Below, one piece after another: positions 1 to 8,074 of a stretch of 64,000 bases of DNA. Under the pieces are notes generated by a model, which saw only the letters and a program-made list of their open reading frames with translations, was not told the DNA's origin and ran no database searches. Made by a program: the position numbers and the translations under genes. Where the stretch lies: the NCBI GenBank assembly GCA_040768665.1, contig JAXGMN010000052.1, positions 23,759 through 87,758 on the forward strand. Reading direction: 5' to 3'. Positions within the stretch are counted from its first letter, which is position 1; the number at the start of each line of letters is the position of its first letter. Origin of the DNA: JABWBD01 sp040768665. Its GTDB lineage: Bacteria; Planctomycetota; Planctomycetia; Pirellulales; Thermoguttaceae.

Positions 1-380
1 GCGGCAACGGGTACCGAACGATCCGCGTCCTCCTGGCCGACGACCACAGAATCGTCCGCGAAGGGCTGGCGACGATGCTGATGGAAGAAGACGACATCCA
101 GGTCGTCGGACAGGCCGCCGACGGTCAGGAAGCGATCGAGCTCGCCGTGAAGACCCGGCCCGACGTGGTCCTGATGGATGTCACGATGCCGCGGGTTAAC
201 GGCATCGAAGCCACCAGGCAGATCACGCGCGAAATGCCCCGGGTCCGCGTGATCGGTCTGTCGATGCACGACAAGAAAGACCTGGCCCAAGCCATGCACG
301 ATGCCGGCGCTGCCGCCTATCTCACGAAAACCGGCTGCTGCGAAATCCTGATCGACACGATCCGCAGCCAGGCGACCTGA
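1..380 (+). CDS. Response regulator receiver domain, 5'-truncated by window edge
   Basis: The reading frame is already open at the left edge (from base 3), so only the C-terminal 125 residues of the protein are visible. They form one complete receiver domain of the NarL/FixJ type: an acidic pocket in LLADDHRIV, the phospho-accepting Asp in VVLMDVTMP, the switch Ser in VIGLSMHD and the conserved Lys in AYLTKTG. The protein stops right after the last helix, with no helix-turn-helix output domain. With residues continuing upstream, this suggests the receiver is the tail of a hybrid histidine kinase rather than a free-standing transcription factor. That part is inference, because the upstream sequence is not available. 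Confidence 0.85.
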   Translation, partial: GNGYRTIRVLLADDHRIVREGLATMLMEEDDIQVVGQAADGQEAIELAVKTRPDVVLMDVTMPRVNGIEATRQITREMPRVRVIGLSMHDKKDLAQAMHDAGAAAYLTKTGCCEILIDTIRSQAT

Positions 381-397
381 CCGCCCGCTCTGCCAGC

Positions 398-469
398 GCC
401 GTTGAAACGGGGAGTGGCTCATTTTGCGGAGTCTTCGGAGCAAAATGTGCCTGTCCCCATTTCAACGGC
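398..469. repeat. Palindromic element, subfamily A (core with ATTTTGC arms)
   Basis: Outer arms GCCGTTGAAA and TTTCAACGGC enclose the shared ends (here GGGGAGTGG, and CCTGTCCCC) and a hairpin with ATTTTGC/GCAAAAT arms. Related copies lie near 28.3 and 34.2 kb. It starts about 18 bases after the receiver-domain stop. Confidence 0.8.
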
Positions 470-610
470 CCTTTGACGGGTGTAGCCGAACTCGTGAGAG
501 TTCGTAGCCGGAAGTCTCACGACCTCCGCTACCCGTCACTCCAACTTTGACGGAGCACTAGCACCAAACGGTTTTTCCGGCTGTTGGCATTTACTTTCGC
601 TCTGTCGCGA

Positions 611-770
611 ATGCCCGCGGCTTGTCCGCGGGATGGTTACGTTCTCTGCTACATACGCCACGATCGCCCCTATCCCTGGTCGCCCGCGGCGGCATAGCCG
701 CCGCGGGCGAAACCAAGGGGTGCCACCTGTAGCGGCAAGCGTGAGCCTCCCGCGGACAAGCCGCGGGCAT
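611..770. repeat. Nested inverted repeats in spacer
   Basis: A perfect 23-bp inverted repeat (611-633 and 748-770, containing CCGCGGCTTGTCCGCGG) encloses a second perfect hairpin at 680-710 with arms TCGCCCGCGGCGG. The rest of the 381-791 spacer holds the palindrome at 398-469 and a segment (about 480-510) whose reverse complement recurs at 26957-26985. I see no gene in it. Confidence 0.8.
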
Positions 771-791
771 CCTTTCTAAAACCGTGCCGTG

Positions 792-3176
792 TCAAAACGG
801 ACACTTCCAGTCGAAAATACCGTTTGGTGCCAGCCCCGATCCGCCAACCCCGGCAGCCCGGGGCCTCGCCGATCCGCCGAACAGGCCGCCGTGCTTCTTC
901 ACGCACAGGGCTTCGACAAACGCCTTCACCTTCGTGTACGTGCTGCACGGATCGGTCGTTTCGTCCAGGCAATCGCCGTCGAGCACCAACAGCGGTATGT
1001 TTACCTCCTGCAACTCGTCGCGAAGATGCTTCGTGAAACAGCTATCGGCCATCGAGCAGCGGCCGAACATGTGGTTGTACAGCAGGAAGCCGTCGATCTT
1101 CGCCTGCGGAGCGTATTTCCGCATCCGCTCGACGCGGAGCTGCGGATCCAGGAATCCGACCGTCAGCAGCTTCCTCGCCAGGCTGCGGTACGGCTCCTTC
1201 GGATCGAGCGCTTCCCAGCCCACGAAGTTCACTTCCTCGAATACGATCGGCGCGTTGCAGGTCACTTCGATGAAATCCATCAGCCGGCTGCTGTAGAACG
1301 GCGGGAGATGGAGCCACACCAGCCGGTGCGTATCGTCGATCGAAACCTCCCGCTCCACCTCCTCCTTTGCCTCGAGTAATTCCTCGAGAAAAATCTGCTC
1401 GAGTTCGACCAGCTCCTTCTTTCCCCAGAGCTGGGAGAATATCGTGCCGAACAACACCGCCTCGCTTCCCCGCAGCAACGGCGGACTGGTAAAACGCAGC
1501 TCTCCGGCACGAATCGCCAGCTCGCGGGCCTGGTTCGACAGCTCGCACGCCTCGGCAAGCCGCCCCGGGTCCATGCGGACTGCCAGCGACCGCTCCAGCT
1601 CGGCCACCGCCGCTTCCAGCCCCGCGGCGATGCTCTCCACCGACTTCTCATCGTACCGGATCGGGGTGTGGACGACGTGGTACCGGTCCGAGCAGTTCTG
1701 ATCGCGGACCAGATCGGCGAGAATCCGCTCCGCCTGCTGGCAAGGCTCGCTGGTGCTCACCACGAACTGCGGCTTCGGCAAGCGGTCGTCGCCCTCCAGC
1801 ACGCGAAGGAAGGAGCACGTCTCCGCCGAAAAACCCTTTCGCGCGGCCTTGTCGAACATCTCCTGCAACCATCGTCCGTTGCGGGCCCGCAACGCGGCGT
1901 ACGTCTCCATCGTCAGCATGCGGACGCCCAGCGCGTTGAGAATCTCGGGCGGAAAAAACAGATTCCGCCACACCATCGGAGCGTCGCTCCGCGACAGGAA
2001 TTCCTGCCGGGTCAGCCGCGTTCGCATTGCCGACGATCTCCGCACCCGCGGCAGCCCGCTGCCGGCCCCCTTCCCGTCCGTCCTATTCGTCCCATTGGCC
2101 CCACGGGTCCCATTCACCCGTTTCTTGTTGACCTGAACGTCCTTCCCCTCAAACACCTCGGCAATCACCTGTCTGCTCTGGTCGGCGCTGCACCGCCCCT
2201 CGAACACCGGCGCCGACCGCTCGCCGCTCTCGCTCGCCACCGATCGCGCGGGCTCTAGCGCGCCGAGGCGCATCCGGCCGTACCGGGCTTCATCGCCGAG
2301 CGCATCCTCCTCCGCCAGGCTCGGATCCAGCTCGTCCGCATCGCGAGCGATCCGCGCCGCGCCCAGTGCCCCCATCACCTGGTTCAGCTCCGGCACGAGG
2401 ATCGGGTTGCCGGTGATCTCCTGGAGGTAATGCGCCACCGCGCGGTTCGACGCCACGCCTCCCTGAAACACGATCTCTCCGCTGTATCCCCTCAGCAGAT
2501 CGCCCACGCCGGAGATGATCGTCCTCGCCTGGGCCCGGCAGGCAGCCGCGATCACGTCGCCGAGCGGGTACCGATTCTTGAACTTGTTCACCGACGTCGC
2601 GCTGAGCACTGCGCACACCGAGGAGAGCTGCAGCGTCGACTCGTAATTCACGTAGCCGGCCATCTCTTCCACCGGCACGTTGAGCTTCGTAGCCACGGCG
2701 TCGAGAAACGCCCCGGTCCCTGCCGCGCAGATGCCGCTCATCTTCGACATCCAGATGCGCATCCGGCCGTTGAACCGCATCGCCTTGCTGTCCTGCCCTC
2801 CCACGTCGAGGACGGCCCGGCAATCGGGATAGAAGTGGTTCGCTCCGGCCACGTGCGCCGAAACCTCACTGATGAACACATCGTACTCGACGAACCTGCG
2901 AAGCCCGTCGACCACCTGGCTTCCGGTCACCGCGGTGCGGACCAGGTTCTTCCGATCGATGCCGGCCTTCGCCAGCCACCTGTTCAGAACCCGAGAGACC
3001 GCTCCGAGATTGCATTTCCCACAGATCTGGCAAGCCCCCAGGCACTCCGCTCCGGCCGGCGGCTGCGACTGCGTGCGGCGGTAAAGTGTGTGGACCACCG
3101 CCCCTTGCGCGGTGAGAACCGCCGCTTTGAGTGTCGTCGAACCGATATCGATGCCAAGAAAAAGTCGTGGGTTCAT
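792..3176 (-). CDS. Fused 2-hydroxyacyl-CoA dehydratase activator and dehydratase-like subunit
   Basis: About 794 residues from the ATG at 3176, chosen because the BadF/BcrA-type fold begins there; the open frame runs further upstream without homology. Residues 1-270 are an ASKHA ATPase activator of the BadF/BadG/HgdC family, with LFLGIDIGSTTLKAAV at the N-terminus, VLDVGGQDSKAM, and the Cys-containing GICAAGTGAFLD expected to ligate a shared 4Fe-4S cluster. Residues about 385-760 resemble the HgdB/DUF2229 dehydratase subunit (for example FGRCSMADSCFTKHL). In the characterised systems the activator transfers an electron to the dehydratase using ATP. Here the two partners are one chain, joined by a linker (about 345-370) of NGT-like tripeptides encoded by a 9-bp tandem repeat. 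The substrate is unknown. The last 30 residues look like read-through. Confidence 0.8.
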   Translation of the reverse strand: MNPRLFLGIDIGSTTLKAAVLTAQGAVVHTLYRRTQSQPPAGAECLGACQICGKCNLGAVSRVLNRWLAKAGIDRKNLVRTAVTGSQVVDGLRRFVEYDVFISEVSAHVAGANHFYPDCRAVLDVGGQDSKAMRFNGRMRIWMSKMSGICAAGTGAFLDAVATKLNVPVEEMAGYVNYESTLQLSSVCAVLSATSVNKFKNRYPLGDVIAAACRAQARTIISGVGDLLRGYSGEIVFQGGVASNRAVAHYLQEITGNPILVPELNQVMGALGAARIARDADELDPSLAEEDALGDEARYGRMRLGALEPARSVASESGERSAPVFEGRCSADQSRQVIAEVFEGKDVQVNKKRVNGTRGANGTNRTDGKGAGSGLPRVRRSSAMRTRLTRQEFLSRSDAPMVWRNLFFPPEILNALGVRMLTMETYAALRARNGRWLQEMFDKAARKGFSAETCSFLRVLEGDDRLPKPQFVVSTSEPCQQAERILADLVRDQNCSDRYHVVHTPIRYDEKSVESIAAGLEAAVAELERSLAVRMDPGRLAEACELSNQARELAIRAGELRFTSPPLLRGSEAVLFGTIFSQLWGKKELVELEQIFLEELLEAKEEVEREVSIDDTHRLVWLHLPPFYSSRLMDFIEVTCNAPIVFEEVNFVGWEALDPKEPYRSLARKLLTVGFLDPQLRVERMRKYAPQAKIDGFLLYNHMFGRCSMADSCFTKHLRDELQEVNIPLLVLDGDCLDETTDPCSTYTKVKAFVEALCVKKHGGLFGGSARPRAAGVGGSGLAPNGIFDWKCPF
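2080..2115. repeat. 9-bp tandem repeat encoding protein linker
   Basis: Four degenerate 9-mers (GTCCTATTC, GTCCCATTG, GCCCCACGG, GTCCCATTC) lie inside the dehydratase fusion gene and encode a run of NGT/NRT/DGK-like tripeptides between its two enzyme halves. Confidence 0.75.
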
Positions 3177-3336
3177 GAAAAGCCTTGTTTGGGAACGTGA
3201 TACGCGCCGGTCGCCGCTTTCGCAGGGCACGAGCCTCATACAAACCGCCCTGAATTCCGGCCGCGCGGAAAAGTCGAAACCATTATAAGCGGCAACACCT
3301 TCGGCTGTCATCTTGGGCCTGGCCGAAAAAAATCGC

Positions 3337-3538
3337 TTGTCAGATTGCGCCGCATCGTCTAACGTGGAGACCGTCGGAACGATTCCGACGACGAACACAA
3401 TTCCAGACTGGGTGCCTCAGGCCGGTCCGCCGCCCCCAAGCACTCGCAGAAGGTCGGGTATCCGAAAAGCCTGCCTCGCGCAGGTATTAAGAAGAGCCCG
3501 CCAGCGACCCTCCGGGGTCCCTGGCGGGCTTTTTTTTT
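3337..3538 (+). ncRNA. Candidate small RNA upstream of an isolated terminator
   Basis: A possible sigma-70 promoter (TTGTCA at 3337-3342, 17-base spacer, weak TAACGT at 3360-3365) precedes about 165 bases that end in a strong intrinsic terminator. The interval contains hairpins (GTCGGAACGATTCCGAC; CCTGCCTCGCGCAGG) and no convincing reading frame. No plus-strand gene lies upstream to use the terminator. It does not match tRNA, SRP or tmRNA features I know, so this is inference only. Confidence 0.3.
3496..3538 (+). terminator. Strong intrinsic terminator
   Basis: Arms GCCCGCCAG (3496-3504) and CTGGCGGGC (3521-3529), extended by GACCC/GGGTC inside the stem, are followed by nine T. It insulates the phage-like cassette from upstream transcription. 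Confidence 0.85.
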
Positions 3539-3541
3539 GCC

Positions 3542-3586
3542 ACCAGCCCGGCTGCTCCCATCACGCAGCCCGGCAGCCGGGCTGGT
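3542..3586. repeat. AGCCCGGCTGC inverted repeat
   Basis: ACCAGCCCGGCTGC and GCAGCCGGGCTGGT form a hairpin. The same motif recurs at 6370-6435, 7443-7476 and 15803-15838, always between genes. It lacks a T tract and could be a terminator-like or REP-type repeat. Confidence 0.7.
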
Positions 3587-3632
3587 TGAACAACCAAACA
3601 CCTATTTTCCCTGACCCTCAAGGAGAACCACC

Positions 3633-4541
3633 ATGCAACAACTCCAGGAATTCGTCGACTCGCGAGGCATCGAGGTGCGGGTCCAGCGGGAACCCGCGAT
3701 CCTCCAGGGGGTGAAAATCCTCGGCCTCCGATCGCGGAACGGCCGTACCTACACTCCCGAGGCCCTGGCCAAGGCGGTCGGCCTCTACGAAGGGGCCAAG
3801 GTCAACGTCAACCATCCCAAGGGCGACCCATCCGGACCGCGCGACTACCAGGACCGCATCGGCGTCATCCGCAACGTGGCGGTCCGGCCCGGCGAAGGCC
3901 TCTTCGCCGACTTCCACTTCAATCCCAAACACACCCTGGCCGAGCAGCTCCTCTGGGACGCCGAGCACGCCCCGGAAAATGTCGGCTTTTCCCACAGCGT
4001 CCAGGCCCGCCTCGTCCGCCGCGGCGACGAAACGGTCGTGGAAGACATCCTACGGGTGCAGAGCGTCGATCTTGTCGCCGACCCGGCCACCACCAGCGGT
4101 CTGTTCGAGGCATCTTCCGCCTCCGCGCCCGAAGCCGCCGCGGACGACCTCTTCTCGACCCTCACCGCCGAGCGGCTCAAGCAACGGCGCCCCGATCTCG
4201 TCGAGCAATTCGTTCTCGAATCCACGGCCCGACTCCAGGCCGAGCTCGAAGATCTCCGCGCCGCCGAGGTCCGCCGTCAGCGGCGCGACCGAGTCCGGCA
4301 GCTTCTCCGCGAGTTCGACCTGCCCGATCCCGACACCGACGACCCGTGGGCGAAGACCGTCGTCAGCGACCGCTTCCTCGAGCAGCTCCTTTCCGCCCCC
4401 GACGACGAGTCGATCCGCGACCTTCTCGAAGAGCGTGCCCGACTCATCGCCCCCACCCGCCCACCACCCCAATCCCGCGACCAGCACCAACTCCACGCCA
4501 CCACGCTCGACGCCAAAACCTTCACCGACGCAATCACATGA
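3633..4541 (+). CDS. Prohead protease/scaffold-like protein (T4 gp21-type)
   Basis: 302 residues with a good ribosome site (AAGGAGAACCACC before ATG). Residues 20-160 resemble phage prohead core proteases: LRSRNGRTY near residue 32, VNVNHPKGD with His61, VGFSHSV with Ser120/Ser122, and SVDLVADPA with Asp146/Asp150. This order of His, Ser and Asp fits the gp21-type catalytic triad. The remainder (175-302) is helical and charged, like a scaffold domain that would be cleaved during capsid maturation. It is the first gene of the phage-like cassette and is followed by decoration and major capsid genes, which supports the assignment. Activity is inferred from motifs. Confidence 0.7.
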   Translation: MQQLQEFVDSRGIEVRVQREPAILQGVKILGLRSRNGRTYTPEALAKAVGLYEGAKVNVNHPKGDPSGPRDYQDRIGVIRNVAVRPGEGLFADFHFNPKHTLAEQLLWDAEHAPENVGFSHSVQARLVRRGDETVVEDILRVQSVDLVADPATTSGLFEASSASAPEAAADDLFSTLTAERLKQRRPDLVEQFVLESTARLQAELEDLRAAEVRRQRRDRVRQLLREFDLPDPDTDDPWAKTVVSDRFLEQLLSAPDDESIRDLLEERARLIAPTRPPPQSRDQHQLHATTLDAKTFTDAIT

Positions 4542-4543
4542 GA

Positions 4544-4627
4544 ATGACAAATGACGAATGACCAATGACGAATGACCAATGACCAACAACTGACCACTGA
4601 CCACTAACCACTAACCACTAACCACTT
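4544..4627. repeat. Array of twelve 7-bp tandem repeats
   Basis: Twelve consecutive heptamers, the first six ATGAC(A/G/C)A and the last six ACCACTA-like, fill the spacer between the protease gene and the decoration gene without any gap. Related pyrimidine-rich heptamers occur at 7490-7534, 8674-8708 and 10654-10716. Confidence 0.9.
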
Positions 4628-4645
4628 CTCCCAAGGACCCCACCC

Positions 4646-5131
4646 ATGTCCGACAAAATGCGATGGCGTTATGGCGACACCAACCCGGTCGTTGCCGCGG
4701 TCGATGCCGAGACGGTCATCGAGATCGGCGACCTGGTCTACCAGGACGCCGACGATGCCAAGCCCGCCGCCCTGCTGCCCGACCAGGGCAACCAGGCGGC
4801 CAACCAGGATCTCTTCACCTTCGATTTCCTCGGCGTCGCCATGCAGCGGAGCCGGGCCGGCGTGGCCGATTCGATCCGCGTGGCCACTACCGGCGTCTTC
4901 GAGCTCGACTGTCCCGGCGGCACCTTCGAGCTCGGCGATCTGGTCGGCGCCAACGAGAATTCCGCCGGCACCGCGCTGGTCAACCAGCAGGTCACGAAGG
5001 TCGATGCCGCCCGCTATGCCATCGGCCGGGTCGCCAAGCGCGTCCCCCACGCCGCCACGACCGTGCTGGTCGATATCCGATCGACCGTCATGACCGGCGG
5101 AGTCCAGACCGCCAGCCTCAGCGGCGCCTGA
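4646..5131 (+). CDS. Putative capsid decoration protein (DUF2190-like)
   Basis: 161 residues after an AAGGA ribosome site. The sequence is a beta-rich sandwich (EIGDLVYQD, GVFELDCPGGTFELGDLVG, YAIGRVAKRV, VLVDIRSTV) with the ending typical of DUF2190/head-decoration proteins, where GxV or AKR precedes a VxVxI strand. Such proteins trimerise on the outside of HK97-fold capsids. Its place between the protease and the major capsid gene is the usual one for this role. No signal peptide or membrane segment is present. The family call rests on pattern and neighbours. Confidence 0.6.
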   Translation: MSDKMRWRYGDTNPVVAAVDAETVIEIGDLVYQDADDAKPAALLPDQGNQAANQDLFTFDFLGVAMQRSRAGVADSIRVATTGVFELDCPGGTFELGDLVGANENSAGTALVNQQVTKVDAARYAIGRVAKRVPHAATTVLVDIRSTVMTGGVQTASLSGA

Positions 5132-5172
5132 ACCCAGTTCCCAACGCAACAACCAATGAAAGGACCTCTTCC

Positions 5173-6357
5173 ATGAAAACCATCAAGTATCGCGAACTTC
5201 GCCGCCGCTACGAGCTCGACGGGCCGGACAAGACGGTGAAGCATCTCTCCGAAGCCCTTGCCGAAGGCCACCTGCGGCCCGAGGACTTCAGTCTCCGCGA
5301 CCTCGCCGAAAGCCTCGTGCCCGACGGCCACCAGTGGGTCCGCATGCTCGACCCGCGCTCTTCCGGCGGCGTCAGCGTGCTGGAGGCCGGCGAGGGCGTC
5401 GACGTCACCGCCTTCCTCAACGTGGCCGGCCAGATCGTCTACTCGAAGATCCTGGAAGCCTACAACCAGGAGGCGTTCGTCGTCTCCCGGCTCGTCGACG
5501 TGATCCCCACGCGGCTCGACGGCGAGCGGATCCCGGGCATCGGCCGGATCAAGGACGAAGTGACCGAGGTCCATCCCGGCATGCCCTACCCGAACGTCGG
5601 CTTCGGCGAAGACTACATCGAGACTCCCTTGACCAGCAAGCACGGCCTGATCGTGCCGGTCACCAAGGAGGCGATCTTCTTCGACCGCACCAACCTCGTC
5701 CTCAGCCGCGCGGCCGAGGTCGGCGAGGTGCTCGGCTTGAACCGCGAAAAGCGGCTCATCGACCTCATCCTCGGCGTCGCCAACAACTACAAGTGGAAGG
5801 GCGCCTCGTACGACACCTACTACGCCGCCGGCGACGGCGGCCCCTGGGTGAACGTGCTCGAGGACAACGAGTTGGTCGACTGGACCGACGTCGACGCCGC
5901 CGAGCAGCTCTTTGCCGACATCCTCGATCCGAACACGGGCGAGCCGGTCCTCATTCGGCCGACAACGGCGCTGGTCATGCCCGCCTATCGCCACGCGGCC
6001 AACCGCGTCTTCCGCGCCACGGAGATCGCCTACGCCGCGGCCGGTTCACCCACCACGACGACCGCGGCCAATCCGCTTACCGGCTATCGCCTCGTCGACA
6101 GCCGGCTCGTCTACCGCCGCGTGATCGCCTCCGGCGTCGCCGCCGACGAAGCCCGGCAGTGGTGGTTCCTCGGCGACTTCCGCCGCGCGTTCGCCTACAT
6201 GGAGAACTGGCCGCTCACCGTCACCCAGTCTCCGCCGGGCAGCGAAGCCGACTTCAACCAGGACGTCCTGGTCCGCTTCAAAGCCAGCGAGCGCGGCGCT
6301 GCCGCCGTTCTCAACCCCCGTTACGTCGTCAAGTGCACCGGCGCCACAAGCGCCTGA
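5173..6357 (+). CDS. Major capsid protein (HK97-fold type)
   Basis: 394 residues. The ATG at 5173 has AAAGGA eight bases upstream; the open frame extends further 5' but only as a shadow of the decoration gene. The protein starts with a charged helical region (1-70), followed by a body with IVYSKILEAYNQEAF, GFGEDYIETPLTSKHG and VPVTKEAIFFDRT, patterns seen in phage major head proteins in which an N-arm, E-loop and P-domain follow each other. Length and order after protease and decoration genes match the role. It would be the main shell subunit and possibly a substrate of the upstream protease. Confidence 0.75.
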   Translation: MKTIKYRELRRRYELDGPDKTVKHLSEALAEGHLRPEDFSLRDLAESLVPDGHQWVRMLDPRSSGGVSVLEAGEGVDVTAFLNVAGQIVYSKILEAYNQEAFVVSRLVDVIPTRLDGERIPGIGRIKDEVTEVHPGMPYPNVGFGEDYIETPLTSKHGLIVPVTKEAIFFDRTNLVLSRAAEVGEVLGLNREKRLIDLILGVANNYKWKGASYDTYYAAGDGGPWVNVLEDNELVDWTDVDAAEQLFADILDPNTGEPVLIRPTTALVMPAYRHAANRVFRATEIAYAAAGSPTTTTAANPLTGYRLVDSRLVYRRVIASGVAADEARQWWFLGDFRRAFAYMENWPLTVTQSPPGSEADFNQDVLVRFKASERGAAAVLNPRYVVKCTGATSA

Positions 6358-6369
6358 TTCCCAACCGTC

Positions 6370-6435
6370 CAGCCCGGCTGCTACCATCCGCCCCCTTCCG
6401 GCCCACCCACGGCCCCATGGCGAGCAGCCGGGCTC
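6370..6435. repeat. AGCCCGGCTGCT inverted repeat after capsid gene
   Basis: Left arm CAGCCCGGCTGCT (6370-6382) and right arm AGCAGCCGGGCT near 6423-6435 flank 40 bases. It lies 12 bases after the capsid stop and may act as a transcript end or stabiliser. Confidence 0.6.
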
Positions 6436-6449
6436 CTATCGCCACAGAT

Positions 6450-6556
6450 CCCTGCCAGCTCGTCCCAGACCCCTGCCAGCTCGTCTGGCAGGTGAACAAG
6501 GTTTCCCCAGCTAGTCCGACAGCCCCCGAACTCCAACAAGACCCCTGCCAGCTCCC
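6450..6556. repeat. CCCTGCCAGCTCGTC short repeats
   Basis: CCCTGCCAGCTC occurs three times (about 6450, 6471 and 6543), and one copy is followed by its inverted partner TCTGGCAGG. The last copy abuts the start codon of the next gene. Confidence 0.65.
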
Positions 6557-6772
6557 ATGCCCACCGACGCCCAACAAATCGCCGCCATCAAATCCCAAAC
6601 CCTGGCAGTCCTTGCGCAACTCACCGCCAGTCCCAAGCCCACCTACTACATCGACGGCCAGACCGTCGCCTGGAACGAGTATCTCGTTCGTTTGCGTGCG
6701 ACGGTCGACTGGTGCGACCGCAAGCTTGCCGGTGAAGAGCCCTTTGAAATCCACTCGCGAGCAGTCACCTGA
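6557..6772 (+). CDS. Small phage-cassette protein of unknown function
   Basis: 71 residues, not recognised. It is soluble and helical, with a central YYIDGQTVAWNEYLVRLR stretch and a Trp/Cys pair (VDWCDRK). Its stop overlaps the next ATG (TGATG), so it is probably translated together with the head-tail joining gene. There is no clear Shine-Dalgarno; the start codon directly follows a CCCTGCCAGCTC repeat. Small proteins in this position in tailed phages are often connector accessory proteins, but nothing in the sequence proves that. Confidence 0.55.
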   Translation: MPTDAQQIAAIKSQTLAVLAQLTASPKPTYYIDGQTVAWNEYLVRLRATVDWCDRKLAGEEPFEIHSRAVT

Positions 6773-7413
6773 TGACCATCCCCTTCGACCCCGCCGGCGA
6801 CTTCGCCCGCGTCACCGACGGTCTTATGCCCGTAATCGTCCAGCGCCCCGGCGCCGCGGCCGCCCTCTGCGTCGACCACGCCCTCTGCCGCGCGATCCGC
6901 ACGCGCGAGGCCGAGCCCTCCGGCGGTCATTACACCGCGGCCAACGTCATCTGGTACTTGCCCGCCGCAGAGTTGCCCGGAGGCATAACGCCCGCCGACA
7001 TCCTGATCGACCAGTCCGCTCGGCGCTGGACCGTCCTCGACGTCCAATCCACTGCGCTGAGAACCTGCTGGCGTTGCGTCTGCCGCGTGCTCTCGATCAC
7101 CGAAGAGCTCGACCAACAGATCGCGATCGAAAAGGCCGAATACCACAAATCGCCCGGCGGCGCCGAACAGCCCGTCTGGCACACGTGGCGCGCCGCCGTC
7201 CGCGCACACATCCAGCCGATCGCCGCCGCCTCGACGCACGAAGCCGACCGCGACGCGACCGCCGCCCGTTTCATCATCTACTGCCGGGAGAACCTTTCTC
7301 TGGACCACACCCACCGCATCCGCGGCCCCGACGGTGCACTCTACCGCATCCTCGCCTGCCGCAAATCAGATCGGATTGACGCCCTCACGGAAATCGACGT
7401 GACACGACTCTAG
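6772..7413 (+). CDS. Putative head-tail joining protein
   Basis: 213 residues starting inside the stop of the preceding gene (TGATG). The N-terminal 120 residues are not recognised. Residues about 140-213 follow the pattern of phage head-tail joining/stopper proteins of the SPP1 gp16 type: WRAAVRAHIQPI, a stretch with ATAARFIIYCRENLSLDHTHRI, then GPDGALYRILACRKSD and a final strand. Such proteins close the connector after DNA packaging and provide the tail docking surface. Order after the capsid gene and before the tail-terminator-like gene agrees. Cys residues in LRTCWRCVCRVLS could bind metal, which is not typical. Confidence 0.5.
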   Translation: MTIPFDPAGDFARVTDGLMPVIVQRPGAAAALCVDHALCRAIRTREAEPSGGHYTAANVIWYLPAAELPGGITPADILIDQSARRWTVLDVQSTALRTCWRCVCRVLSITEELDQQIAIEKAEYHKSPGGAEQPVWHTWRAAVRAHIQPIAAASTHEADRDATAARFIIYCRENLSLDHTHRIRGPDGALYRILACRKSDRIDALTEIDVTRL

Positions 7414-7442
7414 CAATCCCAACGGCGCCGGGAGTCTGCCCC

Positions 7443-7476
7443 ATCAGCCCGGCTGCTCGGAAGCAGCCGGGCTGAT
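7443..7476. terminator. AGCCCGGCTGC hairpin after head-tail gene
   Basis: A perfect 15-bp inverted repeat (ATCAGCCCGGCTGCT / AGCAGCCGGGCTGAT) with a 4-base loop. There is no T tract, so termination is only possible. Confidence 0.5.
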
Positions 7477-7489
7477 CAGGCTGGCACTC

Positions 7490-7534
7490 AACCCTCATCC
7501 CTCCAACCTCCAACCCTCACGCCTCACCCCTCCC
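7490..7534. repeat. Pyrimidine-rich 7-bp repeats abutting a start codon
   Basis: Heptamers such as AACCCTC, ATCCCTC, CAACCTC and CACCCCT run up to the ATG at 7535 and replace any Shine-Dalgarno sequence. Confidence 0.7.
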
Positions 7535-7939
7535 ATGACCCTCGAACAATCCATTCACCACCGCTGGGCCGCCTCATCCGAGCTCAACGCCCTCCTCTCC
7601 TCCGACCGTTTCTTCACCGGCCGCAGTCTCTCGACCGCCGCCCCCTACGCGACGCTCGCCCGCGAGCGCACTCGCCCGCTCAGCCACACCAACTCCGGCC
7701 GCTTCGAAGAAACCCTCCTTCGCATCCACCTCTGGCACCCCGACCACGACCTGGGCCAAACGATCGCCGACCATATCGAAGCCGTCTTCGACGGCTGTGC
7801 GCTCGACCTCGGCCCCCAAGTCCGCCTCACGAGCATCCGCTGCACCGAGCGATCCAATCGCCGGCACGACGACGGCCTCTGGCAATTCACGCTCCGCTTC
7901 ACCGCCCGTCTCTTCCAGAGCAAGGACCATCTCCTATGA
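7535..7939 (+). CDS. Tail terminator/completion-like protein (DUF3168-like)
   Basis: 134 residues. It has the small alpha/beta layout of tail-terminator proteins: an early helix with a short region (SELNALLSSDRFFTG), a central strand-helix LLRIHLWHPDHDLGQTIADH that matches the VxIHVWSxx pattern of DUF3168/gp17-like proteins, and a closing strand WQFTLRFTARLF. Such proteins cap the tail tube and join it to the head. The stop overlaps an ATG (ATGA at 7936), the normal coupling seen in phage operons, but a palindromic element now follows that ATG. There is no Shine-Dalgarno; the leader is a heptamer repeat. Confidence 0.5.
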   Translation: MTLEQSIHHRWAASSELNALLSSDRFFTGRSLSTAAPYATLARERTRPLSHTNSGRFEETLLRIHLWHPDHDLGQTIADHIEAVFDGCALDLGPQVRLTSIRCTERSNRRHDDGLWQFTLRFTARLFQSKDHLL

Positions 7940-8074
7940 CCACCCATCTGGATGAAAAAGGGGACTGGCTCCGCAAGACCTGCAAGTTCGCTCCGGCAAC
8001 CCGCGACTACTTGCGGTGCCTGTCCCCTTTTTCATCCAGGCCAACGAGGAACCCCACCCATGACCACCCATCTG
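7936..8074. repeat. Palindromic element (subfamily B core) between 15-bp direct repeats
   Basis: ATGACCACCCATCTG occurs at 7936-7950 and again at 8060-8074. Between them lies a palindrome (7949-8038) with TGGATGAAAAA ends, GGGGACTGG/CCTGTCCCC inner ends and TCCGCAA/TTGCGG arms. The second copy of the direct repeat carries the start codon of the next gene. Confidence 0.8.

Noticed and set aside
4544..4627. Possible CRISPR array
   Set aside because: Seven-base units without spacers; this is a simple tandem repeat.
5334..7379. 681-codon plus-strand frame across capsid and later genes
   Set aside because: Strongly Arg-rich, spans several supported genes in another frame, no recognisable motif.
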